Shown piece by piece: positions 1-11,959 of a DNA stretch of 64,000 nucleotides (position 1 is the first letter of the stretch; every line of letters starts with the position of its first letter). The notes under the pieces were generated by a model, which was given only the letters and a program-made list of their open reading frames with translations, had not been told where the DNA came from and ran no database searches. The DNA comes from Globodera rostochiensis. Taxonomy: Eukaryota; Nematoda; Chromadorea; Rhabditida; Heteroderidae. The stretch is taken from positions 1-64,000 of the forward strand of contig JAEVLN010000004.1 of NCBI GenBank assembly GCA_018350325.1. Reading direction: 5' to 3'. A program made the position numbers and the translations under genes.

Positions 1-1928
1 TAAAATCGTAGGGTTCACCTTTTAAGAAGACCAAATTCGTATTTGTTTAAAATATTTCCGCTATATCAAAGCCCTTTTTATAGCGACAGTTTTACACCGC
101 CTATCTCTAGGCAAGGAATGCAATACTCTAGTAAAATCGTAGGGTTCACCTTTTAAGAAGACAAAATTCGTATTTGTTTAAAATATTTCCGCTATATCAA
201 AGCCCTTTTTATAGCGACAGTTTTACACCGCCTATCTCTAGGCAAGGAATGCAATACTCTAGTAAAATCGTAGGGTTCACCTTTTAAGAAGACCAATTCG
301 TATTTGTTTAAAATATTTCCGCTATATCAAAGCCCTTTTTGTAGCGACAGTTTTACACCGCCTATCTCTAGGCAAGGAATGCAGTGCGCAAGTAAAATCG
401 TAGGGTTCACCTTTTAAGAAGACAAAATTCGTATTTGTTTAAAATATTTCCGCTATATCAAAGCCCTTTTTATAGCGACAGTTTTACACCGCCTATCTCT
501 AGGCAAGGAATGCAATACTCTAGTAAAATCGTAGGGTTCACCTTTTAAGAAGACAAAATTCGTATTTGTTTAAAATATTTCCGCTATATCAAAGCCCTTT
601 TTATAGCGACAGTTTTACACCGCCTATCTCTAGGCAAGGAATACAGTGCGCATGTAAAATCGTAGGGTTCACCTTTTAAGAAGACCAATTAGTTTTGGTT
701 AAAATATTTCCGCTATATCAAAGCCCTTTTTATAGCGACAGTTTTACACCGCCTATCTCTAGGCAAGGAATGCAATGCTCTAGTAAAATCGTAGGGTTCA
801 CCTTTTAAGAAGACAAAATTCGTATTTGTTTAAAATATTTCCGCTATATCAAAGCCCTTTTTATAGCGACAGTTTTACACCGCCTATCTCTAGGCAAGGA
901 ATGCAGTGCGCAAGTAAAATCGTAGGGTTCACCTTTTAAGAAGACCAATTCGTATTTGTTTAAAATATTTCCGCTATATCAAAGCCCTTTTTGTAGCGAC
1001 AGTTTTACACCGCCTATCTCTAGGCAAGGAATGCAATACTCTAGTAAAATCGTAGGGTTCACCTTTTAAGAAGACAAAATTCGTATTTGTTTAAAATATT
1101 TCCGCTATATCAAAGCCCTTTTTGTAGCGACAGTTTTACACCGCCTATCTCTAGGCAAGGAATACAGTGCGCATGTAAAATCGTAGGGTTCACCTTTTAA
1201 GAAGACAAAATTCGTATTTGTTTAAAATATTTCCGCTATATCAAAGCCCTTTTTGTAGCGACAGTTTTACACCGCCTATCTCTAGGCAAGGAATGCAATA
1301 CTCTAGTAAAATCGTAGGGTTCACCTTTTAAGAAGACCAATTCGTATTTGTTTAAAATATTTCCGCTATATCAAAGCCCTTTTTGTAGCGACAGTTTTAC
1401 ACCGCCTATCTCTAGGCAAGGAATACAGTGCGCATGTAAAATCGTAGGGTTCACCTTTTAAGAAGACAAAATTCGTATTTGTTTAAAATATTTCCGCTAT
1501 ATCAAAGCCCTTTTTGTAGCGACAGTTTTACACCGCCTATCTCTAGGCAAGGAATGCAATGCTCTAGTAAATCGTAGGGGTCACCTTTTAAGAAGACCAA
1601 TTCGTATTTGTTTAAAATATTTCCGCTATATCAAAGCCCTTTTTGTAGCGACAGTTTTACACCGCCTATCTCTAGGCAAGGAATGCAATACTCTAGTAAA
1701 ATCGTAGGGTTCACCTTTTAAGAAGACAAAATTCGTATTTGTTTAAAATATTTCCGCTATATCAAAGCCCTTTTTGTAGCGACAGTTTTACACCGCCTAT
1801 CTCTAGGCAAGGAATGCAATACTCTAGTAAAATCGTAGGGTTCCCCTTTTAAGAAGACAAAATTCGTATTTGTTTAAAATATTTCCGCTATATCAAAGCC
1901 CTTTTTATAGCGACAGTTTTACACCGCC
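1..1928. repeat. 131-bp tandem satellite array, about 15 copies
   Basis: Head-to-tail units of 129-131 bp each begin with TAAAATCGTAGGGTTCACC. Units start at 1, 132, 263, 393, 524, 655, 784, 915, 1045, 1176, 1307, 1437, 1568, 1697 and 1828. The last is cut short where coding-like sequence begins at about 1928. Units are nearly identical; most variation lies at the unit junction (GCAATACTCTAG, GCAGTGCGCAAG or ACAGTGCGCATG types) and at one A/G position in CCCTTTTTATAGCG. The array runs off the left edge, so its full length is unknown. No unit carries a long open frame. Confidence 0.97.
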
Positions 1929-2407
1929 TTTGAAAAGTCTGCGAATGCGTTGGAGAAATTCGATGACCCTTCCGTCGATGTACCTGAAAGTTCAAAATTT
2001 AGTAAACTTTGAAAAGGTAAAAGACCTTATTTCAATACCTTCGAAGCCGATCACTTTGTTTGGAGGCGATCCTGGAGCAATTGGCAGCTGCCGATCACGT
2101 AAGCGTCTGCTGAAGTTGACAATTTTTGCGCCATTTCCGTCAATTGCAGAAATTTCCATCCCACGCAACGACCACTTCCTTGTCTTGAAGTGCTCGTCCA
2201 CCAAAGCGTCGAAGCGGTCACTGATCAGCGCCATTAATTGTCCAAGCTCATGAGGGCTGATGAGAGCGAAGACTTCGAGCCAAACGTCGGCACAAATGGA
2301 ACTGAAATTTTGGATTTATTGCTTTTGATTTGATTCATTAGGGAATAAACTCACATTTCCTGCATTTGCTGTTGCTGCTCGTCGTCGCTTGTTTTGTCGG
2401 AAATTTT
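1928..2407 (-). pseudogene. Truncated F-box-like protein fragment (cyst-nematode expanded family)
   Basis: Two small introns can be placed. An exon ending MQEI joins one reading SICADVWLEVFALI, continuing through a segment with LISDRFDALVDEHF and VIGFEGIEI, then an exon reading RYIDGRVIEFLQRIRRLFKG. This arrangement (a short F-box-like DVWLEVF start, LISDRFD, HFK, KVIGFE, YID, VIEFLQRIRRLF) matches, from memory, a large family in cyst nematodes usually annotated as F-box-like or hypothetical. The frame stops abruptly at about 1928, where the satellite array begins, so the C-terminal half is missing. It is therefore probably a broken copy. If the F-box assignment is right, intact relatives would act in SCF-type ubiquitin ligases. 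Family assignment is recall-based. Confidence 0.6.
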
Positions 2408-2692
2408 GTAGAAATAAGATTTTTAGAGTTCAGAAGAAGTAAGACTAAAGCATTCGATGTAACAAAAAAAAATCCGTATTTAGATTTGAATGTTTCTAAT
2501 TTTAAACTTTAACTACAGGGTGACACATAAGTCCTGCACTACTTACTTTTTACCATAACTTTTTTCAAACATAATCAAATTAGATCAAAAACCAATCCAA
2601 ATGTACACAAAAGAGTAGAGAATAATACAATAACAATCAGGAAGTTTCGAAGTGCCCCTTTTTGGAGCGGCTACAGAGCCGGAAGGGAACCG

Positions 2693-4495
2693 CCCAACTG
2701 AGTCTGGCCGACTGAGTCTGGGCCAATCGAGTCTGGGCCAACTGAGTCTGGTTAGAAGGGGAAAAGTTTTTGAGCGGCATAAAAATTAAAAGTAAAGCAA
2801 CTTATTCTAAAAATATAAAACTTTCTTAAATCAAAATTAAAGCAAACAAACATAACATATTCAACAACAAAAAGTAAAAACAATCATTGATTCAATTTTT
2901 CATGTGATAATTTTTGGAAATTCCGGTGAGAAAATCGATTATTCTTTGGGGGTTTTGATTTTGCATGGCATATTGATGATCGCCATTGCCATTTCCATTG
3001 TTGAAGGGAACATAGTTGGACAAGGTGCAGTATACGCGCGTCTGCGTCCCGATATTTTAATTTTTTTGGTGCTGGATTATGACCCGCGGTGAACCGAGCG
3101 TACGTCGACAATTTTTTGTTCTTTGCGAATGGTGTCAATGAAGTGCCAAATGCTGGGATTTGTACAGGCAAATGAGTGCTGGAGTCGACGATGAAAAGCC
3201 TCGCAAAAATTATTCGTCCTATCGGCTCCTTCAAGAGTGCGTAAATGGACACTCCATTCCTCGAGTTCGAAGAGTGGCTGTCGACGAGTTCCATTGTTAC
3301 GGAGTTGTCCAACATAGTTGTCAACGAACCTAAGCACAGCTTTCAATTGTATTACAAATAATTTGTCTACCAGTCTAAAACGGGTTGAAATTGGTCCGGA
3401 AGATAGTTCTCCAACGCAGCCAATGGCGGCGTCAGATCCTGCAACAGGATAAAGGCCAGTGATTTGATCATTCGTGCCGACAAAGAAAATGCCACATCTT
3501 TTGTGTACAACTAAAATAAAAAAAGCGTGTCGCAATAAAAATAAGACTACCTGCATCAGTCCTTGCTCGGAGATGCGTTTTTTCATGTTCCTCACGAGAT
3601 GGAACAAACAAAAGTTGATTTTGCATTGCGGATGTTTTGCCCGAAGGGCGCCAACCATAGCCTGTTCAAAATCAATTGAAGCACTTCGCGGTGCAAACGT
3701 TGGCCAGCATTGTTGGAGCAGTTCGAACATGCGCGTGTACGCTGCTTTGCTTTTCGAAGTCAGCAGACAATAACAAACGGGAAAATCTGCAGTTGACTCA
3801 ACTCAACGGGAGCTGCCGGTGGAGCATGAACTTCATTGCGCGCGCGTTTGATGATCTTATTGCAAAAACGCACTATTTATTTGGCGACCACTACTCACCT
3901 TTAATGTTGCGTGCTTGCTTGGTACCGTAGAGAGGACGGGTGTCGGGACGTTTTGAAAGACCTGTGCACGTATGGTGCTTGGACCCTCCATTGTATCAAC
4001 GGCTTGTCGTTTAATGCCGGTGACGATGCGTTGTGTCTCTATGCGTGCTGGACTGATGTTGCAAATGTGCACACCGGTTGTCTTCAGAATGTTATCGTTT
4101 ACATCAGTGTGCAAACGTCCTAATTTTATAAATTAAAAGACCATGGAACTTCAAAACATTACCTTTACACTTTACTCCAACTGTGTTGAAATATTCGCAG
4201 CGCCAATATTTCACTTCTCCAGACTCACTCAAAAAGTGGTAGACGAAGCTTACCATCATTAAGGAGCTTATCCTTTTTACGTTGCGTTTTTATTGCCGGC
4301 TGCATTTGTATCAGCTTAAAAATAATAGGGTTGGGGTTAATACAAATTTGGGGCATAAATTCAACGATGTTTTGCAAAATTTCAAAGAATTCAGCGAATT
4401 TCAACGATTAAAATAGAAACATTCGCCGAGTTTGAAAAAAACCCGTTTTGACACACCCACAAGAACCAAACTTTTTCCCTTCTAACCAGACTCAG
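2693..4495 (-). mobile_element. FLYWCH-MULE element nested inside the mariner
   Basis: A 28-bp inverted repeat with one mismatch (2742-2769 and 4468-4495, outer sequence CTGAGTCTGGTTAGAAGG) brackets a MULE transposase remnant on the minus strand. The right copy interrupts the mariner transposase frame, which gives the order of insertion. At the left end, four direct copies of a motif around ACTGAGTCTGG, spaced about 15 bp, lie at 2693-2751, just outside or forming the element end. No clean 8-10 bp target duplication was found by eye, so the outer limits are approximate. Confidence 0.75.
3077..4290 (-). pseudogene. FLYWCH zinc-finger / MULE transposase remnant
   Basis: Reading down the minus strand, an exon at about 4290-4163 gives FVYHFLSESGEVKYWRCEYF and VGVKCKG, a FLYWCH-type zinc finger (YWRC, then Cys). 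An exon at about 4114-3910 reads RIETQRIVTGIKRQAVDT and VPTPVLSTVPS, the linker seen in nematode MULEs. The segment at about 3730-3550 contains SIDFEQAMVGAL and CLFHLVRNMKKRI, the MULE transposase core around the second catalytic Asp and the C/H motif. About 3290-3080 gives EGADRTNNFCEAFH, the usual C-terminal motif. The region encoding the first catalytic Asp is not found and stop codons separate segments, so it is presumably inactive. It encodes no recognisable cargo. Confidence 0.8.
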
Positions 4496-5485
4496 ACCGA
4501 TAAAACCGAGACAATTGGCCCTGCAGCAGTCCTGGGTTTCTTTTGCCCTGTGGGCCGGAGCGGAGCCTTGTTGGAAAATCCATTCTCTATTGCCGAAATG
4601 GCTAACTGTCCAATGCTTCACGATGCATTTGAGAATTTCCTCCATGTATTACTTTTTAGTGCTTTTGACTCCATTTTCCACAAAAATCAAAGAATTGGTA
4701 ATTCCTCCCCAAACCAAAAGAGAAGAGGGGTGAAGAGAATGAGTCCAATGGCATTGGAAAGAGGAGATTCTGGAGCCCATATTCTGTCATTTTGGTGGTT
4801 GTGTGCGCCTTGACAGTGAAAATTTTTTCATCCTTAAAAAGTTTGTCCTGAGCTGCGTGCCGCAGGAGGACCAGTCGAATTCTTTGAACCCTAACTTTTT
4901 TTATCGGTTCGATCGAAAATTGTGCTTTTGCAGTTTACAAGGCCTAACTCCCAGCTCGCTTATGGCGTTTCGTTTGACTGTGTCTCTCTTCAGGTCTGCA
5001 TCTTGTGTCATTTTAAGCATTGAAATCCTTGGATTTTGGTCCACCCCAATTTGATGAGCTAACGGGTCAAGGAGTTGTTCACTGGCCGGGGTCTTTCACT
5101 ACGTTTGAGGTCCTTAGTTCTCCCATGCTCCCTACATAATTTATTTGGATCTTAAATGCGTTTTTTGGTTACCGGAATTTTTTTAGTGTTTGAGTGGCGG
5201 TGCTTTTTTGACCCAAAAAAAGGGTGGAAATTTTTGAATCGGGAATTTCATTGTTGGTTAGGGATATTATTGAATCGCGATTAAAGGAGATGATAGAGAA
5301 TTGAATGGGCTACAAAATGAGTTTTAAATTTTGTTTCTATTGACATAAGTTATAAAAATTTCAAAAGTGGTGCAGGACTTTTGTGTCACCCTGTATAAAA
5401 AAGTATTGAATATTCCACTTGCGCATTTATTTCTTTCAATCATTGCTGCTTGGCCAAACACTTGCCGGTTATTCGTTGAAAACAA

Positions 5486-6457
5486 ATGGGCCAATCCAAG
5501 TCAAAGGCGATGCCGGACTACGAAGCACCACTTCGTCAGAAGGTCGGTGTCTTTTTGTTACTCAGTTTTGTTCCTTATACATATTTTTTCTTTCCACATA
5601 CAGATCCAACTCTTGTACAACATTCGGGACTTTGCCACGGAGATTGTGTCGGCTACAACAGAAGTGATCGACGCCTTCAATGTTCCAGGGCCTGATCCGA
5701 AGCGGACTCATAACGTGGCGATCGGATTGGCAGCATATCTTTCGGTTCACGGCACCAATTGTTCACCATTTTTCGAGGAGGTTTGTAACCCAATTTGCCC
5801 GTGTTGTTTCATTTAACACATTTTTACTTTTCAGTATGGAAAATTCCTTCTCTTCATGCGCGCTGGATACGACAAAATTTCAAGGGAGCAAGCGATTTTT
5901 CATCAAAAAGTCGTCGACAAGGTTGCGTGAGTCACATGGCGCCTGAACTTTCAACTTTCGTCCAATTTTCAGGTGATCGAGCCGTTCGAGAAGTGGCTGA
6001 CCGTTGATTACAAGCACATGCATGAGCAAATAATGGAGCTGCGCGAACGCGCCAAACGCCAACACATTGCCGCGACAAATTTTGCAAAGTGAGTGAAACG
6101 ACGAGCACACTTTTAAAGCTTACTACCCAATTTTTAGGAAGAAAGGCATCGACCGAATGATTGCATATGAGGCGAGATACACACCACCTACCTAACTTTA
6201 ATTGGATTTTGACAATTACTGTTTAGTTGACGAACCGGGAATTTCAATTGCAACTGGGCATTGTCAAATTGCAATTGGGCAAGTTGGAAAAGATCAGGGA
6301 GGCGCACAACAGGTATAAGATGAGTGATTGATCAGTTATGATCAAACCAAATCAATGCATAAATCCTCCAACTTTCAGCTACTTGCGGCAGTTGATCGAA
6401 GCGATGGACGACTACAACGACCGAATCTCCAAGATTTTAGAGCAACATGCTAAATGA
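5486..6457 (+). CDS. BAR-domain-like membrane-curvature protein
   Basis: About 215 residues in seven exons: 5486-5542, 5604-5780, 5835-5921, 5973-6089, then three short exons to a TGA at 6455-6457. The start MGQSKSKAMPDYEAP carries a glycine at position 2 that could be myristoylated (inference). The rest is all-helical and charged, with IRDFATEIVSATTEVIDAF, VVDKVIEPFEKWL, MELRERAKRQH and FQLQLGIVKLQLGKLEKI. The VIEPFEKW stretch resembles the VIEPL(K)KF segment of small BAR proteins such as BIN3 and FAM92/CIBAR1, so I infer a dimeric curved membrane-binding protein. One intron (after IDRMIAYE) uses a GC donor. There is no SH3 or PX domain. It starts only about 90 bp after the mariner's right end. 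Confidence 0.7.
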
Positions 6458-7045
6458 ACGAGGACTCCTTGCGACCTTTGCCCACCCCGTCCGTACATAA
6501 TTCTTTTGCTGATCTGTAGTTCATATGTATGTATACCCGTATGGAACGTGTATTGTATGTTTATATCCGTTATATGGCGTGTATGTGTCAAGAATATTTG
6601 TTGATAAAAATAATTTTTTACCTCTTACTTCATTTCAAAGGTGAAAAAAGGGAATTCGGATATTAGGGAATTTCATAGTGATTTTTAGGAAAAAACAATA
6701 TTTATTGATCGATTGATTTGTTCTGAATGTTTATGTGTAACGAACGGATGTTTAAACACAAATACATAAATCGATAAACGCCCGTGCCGTTCTGAACCCC
6801 AAATTATTTTCACCGCTTTCTTGGCACTTATTCTTATTGTTTCATTTGGCTTCTAACTGCCAATGACCAACCCAAAAAACGGTTGCACCGCATTTGTCCG
6901 CGCAATAAAAGCAAAATTCTTTGGACTTAATGGAATTTGACAATTACTCATCGAAGCCCTGCAAATTCCCAATCATTTATTTTATAAATAAATACAACAT
7001 GAACACTATCATTATATACATTATCTTACGCTTGAATCACTCATT
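6458..7045. other. Intergenic, AT-rich, nothing recognised
   Basis: This is the 3' flank shared by two converging genes. It holds low-complexity A/T DNA and a possible AATAAA at about 6904 for the upstream gene. No open frame with family resemblance was seen. Confidence 0.5.
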
Positions 7046-9152
7046 TTACACAATATGAGTGCTTACATTTAATAAATCAAAAAGAATAAGCAAAAGAAAG
7101 AGGAGAAGCAACGATCTGACCAAGATGGACATGGCCGCCAACACTTCTGCAGATCGATCTCCAATGTCGATGAACACTCGGAAGGTGCGCAGAATGTGGC
7201 CACTTGGATAAGCAGTGCAACTTCAAAAAATGAGCAAAAACAAAATAAAAATTTTTGAAAAATTATTGCGCAAACTCACGAATAGAGGCCGGCGTCCTCG
7301 AGCCTTGCCGACTGTATCATAAATATTCCACGCGAAGTGAGCACCCGCCGTTGCCTCTCTCTCCCGTCCTCCCACGAGACAATGCGCGTCCCATTCATCT
7401 CAACAAAGTCTTTGCGCCAAATCAACGCCGTCGCATCTTGATTGGAGCAGTCCATCATCAGCCAATCACTTTCAGTTGCCTTTAAATTGTAAAAATTAAA
7501 ACAAAAAAAAAACAAACATAGAAACAAAACACACACAAATATTGTTCGCCGAATGATCGGTGGTGCCAGGGGTGGTAGGCGTTCGTTGGTGCTAAACTCG
7601 CCCGCCGGCAGCACGTCCAGCACTTCTTCTCGGCCTGTCTCGTTGATTGTCACTTTACGCACCCTGTCGTTGTCCTGCTTGGCCGGCGTGCACGGTTTCT
7701 GAAGGAGGAGAAAAAACGATTGCTTGGAAACTGAACAACAACAACAAAGAAGTCAACTACTACTTTGCATTTGGTAAATTCTTCGTAGAATGTCAGATTT
7801 TGGCTCAGTTGCGACTTCAACTCGTCGGGTATTAACGTGCTGTGGCAGGGCAATTTGCCAAACACAGAGAACACAGCATAGGGGGCGGTCACGTTGTCGG
7901 TAACATTCCATTTACGCTAAAAACAAAAGAAGTGACCCCAACATTAATAAGTACCCAGAGTTCCGCAAAAATGACAATTTTGTAAGTTACTACGACCTTC
8001 AGATAGCAGGACTTTGTTCGGCGTCGCTCGCCCACTCTGTCCCCACATTTGTTGCACGGTGTCCACTCACTCCGGTGCCAATACAGCTCCACCTTCGGCT
8101 TTTTGTTTATCGTCCTGTTGGAAAAGTCTGCTTCATCGACTTCTTTTGGCTTGTCGTCGGCGACATTATACTTAAAAAAAAAATTGTTTAAGCTTAAAAT
8201 TAAATAAAAAGTATTACCATGATAGGACGGAAAGTGTTCAGTATGTCCACGTAATACATTTGCGAAATGTTCATCTCCATTTTGTTCCCCTTCGTCGTAC
8301 GGCTGACACACCGGTACCAGCCACTTTTTGTCCAGTCAATGTGACGCATTTCCAATTCCAAATGGTCACCGATGAACAGGTTCTTCATGTTCTCGTCCTC
8401 TTTCGACATGACCCTTAAAGAGAACATGGCAATTTAACTTGACTTTCATGTCTCTTCAAAAGCAAAATCTCAACGCGTACTCTTCAATAAAGTTGATGAC
8501 CGCCGACTCGTTGTCCCTGCCGCCTTCCTTGTCATATTGTCGCAGTGCATTTGTCCACTTCTTCTTCTTCACATCCAATCGTTCCCATCGATACTTTGCC
8601 AAATCGCCACGCTCAATTTTACCAACACCACTTTTGAGTTGAGAACGAATAAGTTTCTAAAAACGTGCACAGGTTTTAGCAATTTTCCTTTAACACAAAA
8701 CACAAACTTCGCGAATTTTTGCGAGGAAATTTTGAATTTTACGTCCGATGATCGACGGGCTCGGCTTCCATACGTCCTCCAACTCTTCTGCATCGTCCGG
8801 ATGCAAACTGAAAATGATGCAGTTGCTCAAGACGAATGTGTACAAACAACGAACCATTCAAAGCATTTCAACCAAAGCGTTGTGTTCATCGGAGTCGCAA
8901 TGGCATGAATGGGACGCATTCCGAACTCCTCGAATTGCTTTCGTTGCGTCTCCATACAAATGTCATTCCGCTCATACAAATCGCGCTTTCGCTGAAAATT
9001 GTAGAAAAATGAATAGAAAAAATGCTGGCAAACGCGCCAACAACCTGAACCACCCACAACGGAGGCTCCAATGCAAACAACGGCTCCGTTGAGAAATACA
9101 GCAGCAAAATAGCTGCACAAAAAACATTGAAAACGACGAATCCAAGCACCAT
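7046..9152 (-). CDS. Type I membrane protein with Ig-like and TSP1-like modules (FAM187-like?)
   Basis: The minus-strand start MVLGFVVFNVFCAAILLLYF at 9152 is a good signal peptide. Exons follow with RKRDLYERNDICME, LHPDDAEELEDVW, a helical stretch KKKKWTNALRQYDKEGG, a first Ig-like segment (DWTKSGWYRCVSR, the W-x-C end of an Ig fold), a TSP1-like segment (YWHRSEWTPCNKCGDRVG), and a second Ig-like segment (DWLMMDCSNQDATALIWRK, then RLEDAGLYSC across a splice). The last exon reads RSLLLLFLLLILFDLL, a single membrane span, and stops at 7046-7048. The Ig plus W-x-x-W-x-x-C-x-x-C order recalls FAM187-type proteins and uncharacterised nematode Ig proteins. A cell-surface adhesion or receptor role is inference. 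Confidence 0.75.
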
Positions 9153-9690
9153 CGGAACGTCTTAAAAAGAAAAAGTAAAAAAAGAAATTCAAAAATATTG
9201 TGCAGTTCAATATATTGTCACGAGTGAAATCAAGCAATAAAAGCAACAAATAATTGAGTTTTATAACTAGAAAATGTTTACGAAAAAATAGGTAAAAGCC
9301 CAAAAATTCCAGCCCTACTGATTTTTTTGAGCAAATCTGGACTGCAACCAAAATTTGCTGGAGTTTAGAGAATTTCTGGAAAAACTGATTTCTGCGGTTT
9401 TTTTCAACTTTTTTTCTAAAAAATGTTAAAAAACATTTTGATTTTTTGGATAGACAATTTAGTTGCCAAGCTCAGTGCAAAAAAACAATTTAGTTGGCAA
9501 GCTCCGTGCAAAAAAACTCAAGAAGATCTTTTTTTCAAAAAAAAAAAAAATTTTCTTTTGAGGAACTATTTGTGCTAACGTTTGGCGTTATGTTTTATCA
9601 TTTTTCACAAATTCCTTACTGAAATGTCTATAAAAGGCCAGTTCTTCTGCTCACTATCAGTTGATCATTGCATCTATTTTTTAATTTCTA
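9153..9690. other. Upstream region of the Ig protein gene, low-complexity A/T DNA
   Basis: This holds A- and T-runs plus a two-copy direct repeat (about 9460-9525) with TTTAGTTGCCAAGCT in one copy and TTTAGTTGGCAAGCT in the other. No gene was recognised. Confidence 0.5.
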
Positions 9691-9694
9691 ATAA

Positions 9695-10020
9695 AAGAGC
9701 CATCCAATTCATTCATTGCAAAAAAGAGCCATTCAATTCATTGCAAAAAAGAGCCATCCAATTCATTGCAAAAAAGAGCCATCCAATTCATTGCAAAAAA
9801 GAGCCATTCAATTCATTGCAAAAAAGAGCCATTCAATTCATTGCAAAAAAGAGCCATTCAATTCATTGCAAAAAAGAGCCAATCTATCAAAAGAAAAGAG
9901 CCAATCTATCAAACCCAAAAGAGCCAATCTATCAAAAACGAAAAGAGCCAATCTATCAAAAACGAAAAGAGCCAATATATCAAACCCAAAAGAGCCAATA
10001 TATCAAAAACCAAAAAAGAC
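9695..10020. repeat. Two adjoining minisatellites, 25-bp and 22-26-bp units
   Basis: Eight units of GAGCCATTCAATTCATTGCA plus five or six A's (first unit longer, T/C variants) are followed by six units of GAGCCAATCTATCAAA plus a variable 6-10-bp A-rich tail. All units share GAGCCA at the start, so the two arrays are probably related by divergence. Several frames are open throughout because of the composition, but I regard them as non-coding. Confidence 0.95.
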
Positions 10021-10792
10021 AATTGCTGACACTTGAGCCATTCGACTTCTGAACGATCAACGAATTTGTCGTATTTTTCATGCTTCGTTCGTTTTTTTCA
10101 GCAAAATAATTCACTTGGCCATAATACACAAAGGGAAAAGACGCGATGCAAGCGGTCAGAGCAATTTAATGTGCAGGCGGGCGGGCGTCGGCTGCCCGCT
10201 GGGAAGGCATAGTCTCAGCGGCGGGCGCTCGCTGTCGGCGAAAAATGCTTGAAAACTTGCGCAAAGGTTGTGCATTTTCGGGCAAGGAAAAATTTAACGC
10301 AAAATTTTTTGAAAAAATGAGTGCTTTTGGCACCGAATAGCTTCGTTAAAACGACGAAACTCACCAAAACAAAGCTTCAGAAAAAATAGGCATTTATTTG
10401 CTGCTTTCTTTTCTTGAGAAAATAAAAAAACACGGCCAAATCATCAGAGCGCCCGACGTGTCACGACGCCCAATCGTGGTTGCTCCGGTATAAAACATTA
10501 TTATGCCAAAATCTATTTTTTTAATTCTTCAAATGTCGATTTGGAATTCGATATGCCATGTTTGTGTTTCTTGACCTAAAGGATGTTAAAAACCTCCGAA
10601 AAGACGGAAGGACGAACGAACGAATTTTTTTGGAAAATTAAAGCGTAGGAAAATGCGTGGGTAATTTAATTCGCGTTAAAAATTCATTTGAAAAAGGACG
10701 CTATCCACTCTGACATACACACACTCTTTCTCTAAGCTCCGCTACAACCTTTGGTTGTGACACCGAGATGGGCGTGTCCACTCCCTTTACAG

Positions 10793-10800
10793 CATAAAAG
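10793..10800 (+). promoter_or_regulatory. TATA-like box of histone H2B
   Basis: GCATAAAAG lies about 105 bp before the H2B start codon, in a CT-rich, gene-free stretch (10.02-10.79 kb) typical of a histone promoter. It is the best TATA candidate by eye. Confidence 0.4.
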
Positions 10801-10899
10801 TGTGGATTTCTGCTCATTCCTCACTTTCCTTGGAAAGCAAACAATCGATTCGCTACTCTACGCTGTTTCATTTTCTTCTTCATTCTCTAACAAAGAAAA

Positions 10900-11477
<578 letters not shown>

Positions 11478-11520
11478 GACGCTGGCGGTGAAGCGAATCT
11501 TCCACAAAATTAACCCAAAC

Positions 11521-11536
11521 GGCCCTCTTTAGGGCC
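11521..11536 (+). promoter_or_regulatory. Histone mRNA 3' stem-loop
   Basis: GGCCCTCTTTAGGGCC lies 44 bp after the H2B stop codon. It has a 6-bp stem and a 4-base loop CTTT, followed by ACAAA; C in the first loop position is the nematode form as I recall it. This is the SLBP binding site used to process and regulate replication-dependent histone mRNAs. It is kept intact in the inverted partial copy at 14.95-15.09 kb. Confidence 0.85.
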
Positions 11537-11959
11537 ACAAATGTGCAAATGGACGAAAGTGACATGAAATTGATTTGTTTTGTTTGTACCTATAAATTTG
11601 ATCTGCCTCTTCGAAAAATCACAATTTCCAGAAATCATTTTAACCTCAAAATCATTCAAAAAACATGTAGAAAATTGACGAAAGAAAAAGGTTTGGTAAT
11701 AAATACTTGGGGATCGACTTTTATTTGCAAATAGCTTATCATGGAGAAGCCTAAAATTAGTTCATTTCAAAAATTTGAATTGGAACGACTTGTTAGTCAA
11801 TATAAATCCGATCCCTAGTAACACTCCAGTTTGTCCCCCCCTCCCCTCTTTTTTTGAATATTTTTAGTGTTTTAAAGCATAAAAAAATGTTTTCCTGGGG
11901 GTTTTCGGAGAACAGACTGGAGTATTACCAAAGGTTTTGTCTCAAAAATAGGGGGGAGG

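Larger units (their letters stand above)
2514..5395. mobile_element. Degenerate Tc1/mariner-type DNA transposon with TA duplication
   Basis: Two 27-bp terminal inverted repeats, 2516-2542 and 5367-5393, differ at only 2 positions; both read CAGGGTGACACA from the outside. They are flanked by TA (2514-2515 and 5394-5395), the target duplication of the Tc1/mariner superfamily. On the minus strand at about 4500-4645 a transposase fragment reads WIFQQGSAPAHRAKETQD and RANCLGFI, the block around the second Asp of mariner transposases (usually FQQDSAPAHRAK); the Asp is replaced by Gly here. The frame is then interrupted by a MULE terminal repeat. The element is 2.88 kb, longer than a normal mariner because of the nested insertion. 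Confidence 0.85.

Noticed and set aside
1..1928. Possible CRISPR-like array
   Set aside because: Unit length 131 bp, no unique spacers and a eukaryotic setting; it is a satellite.
4903..4930. Possible tRNA B box (GGTTCGATCGAAA)
   Set aside because: No A box or cloverleaf could be built around it.
9582..10052. Long frames over the 25-bp minisatellite (repeats like KKEPFNSLQKRAIQFIA)
   Set aside because: Frames are open only because the repeat lacks stops; there is no start context, splice logic or family match.
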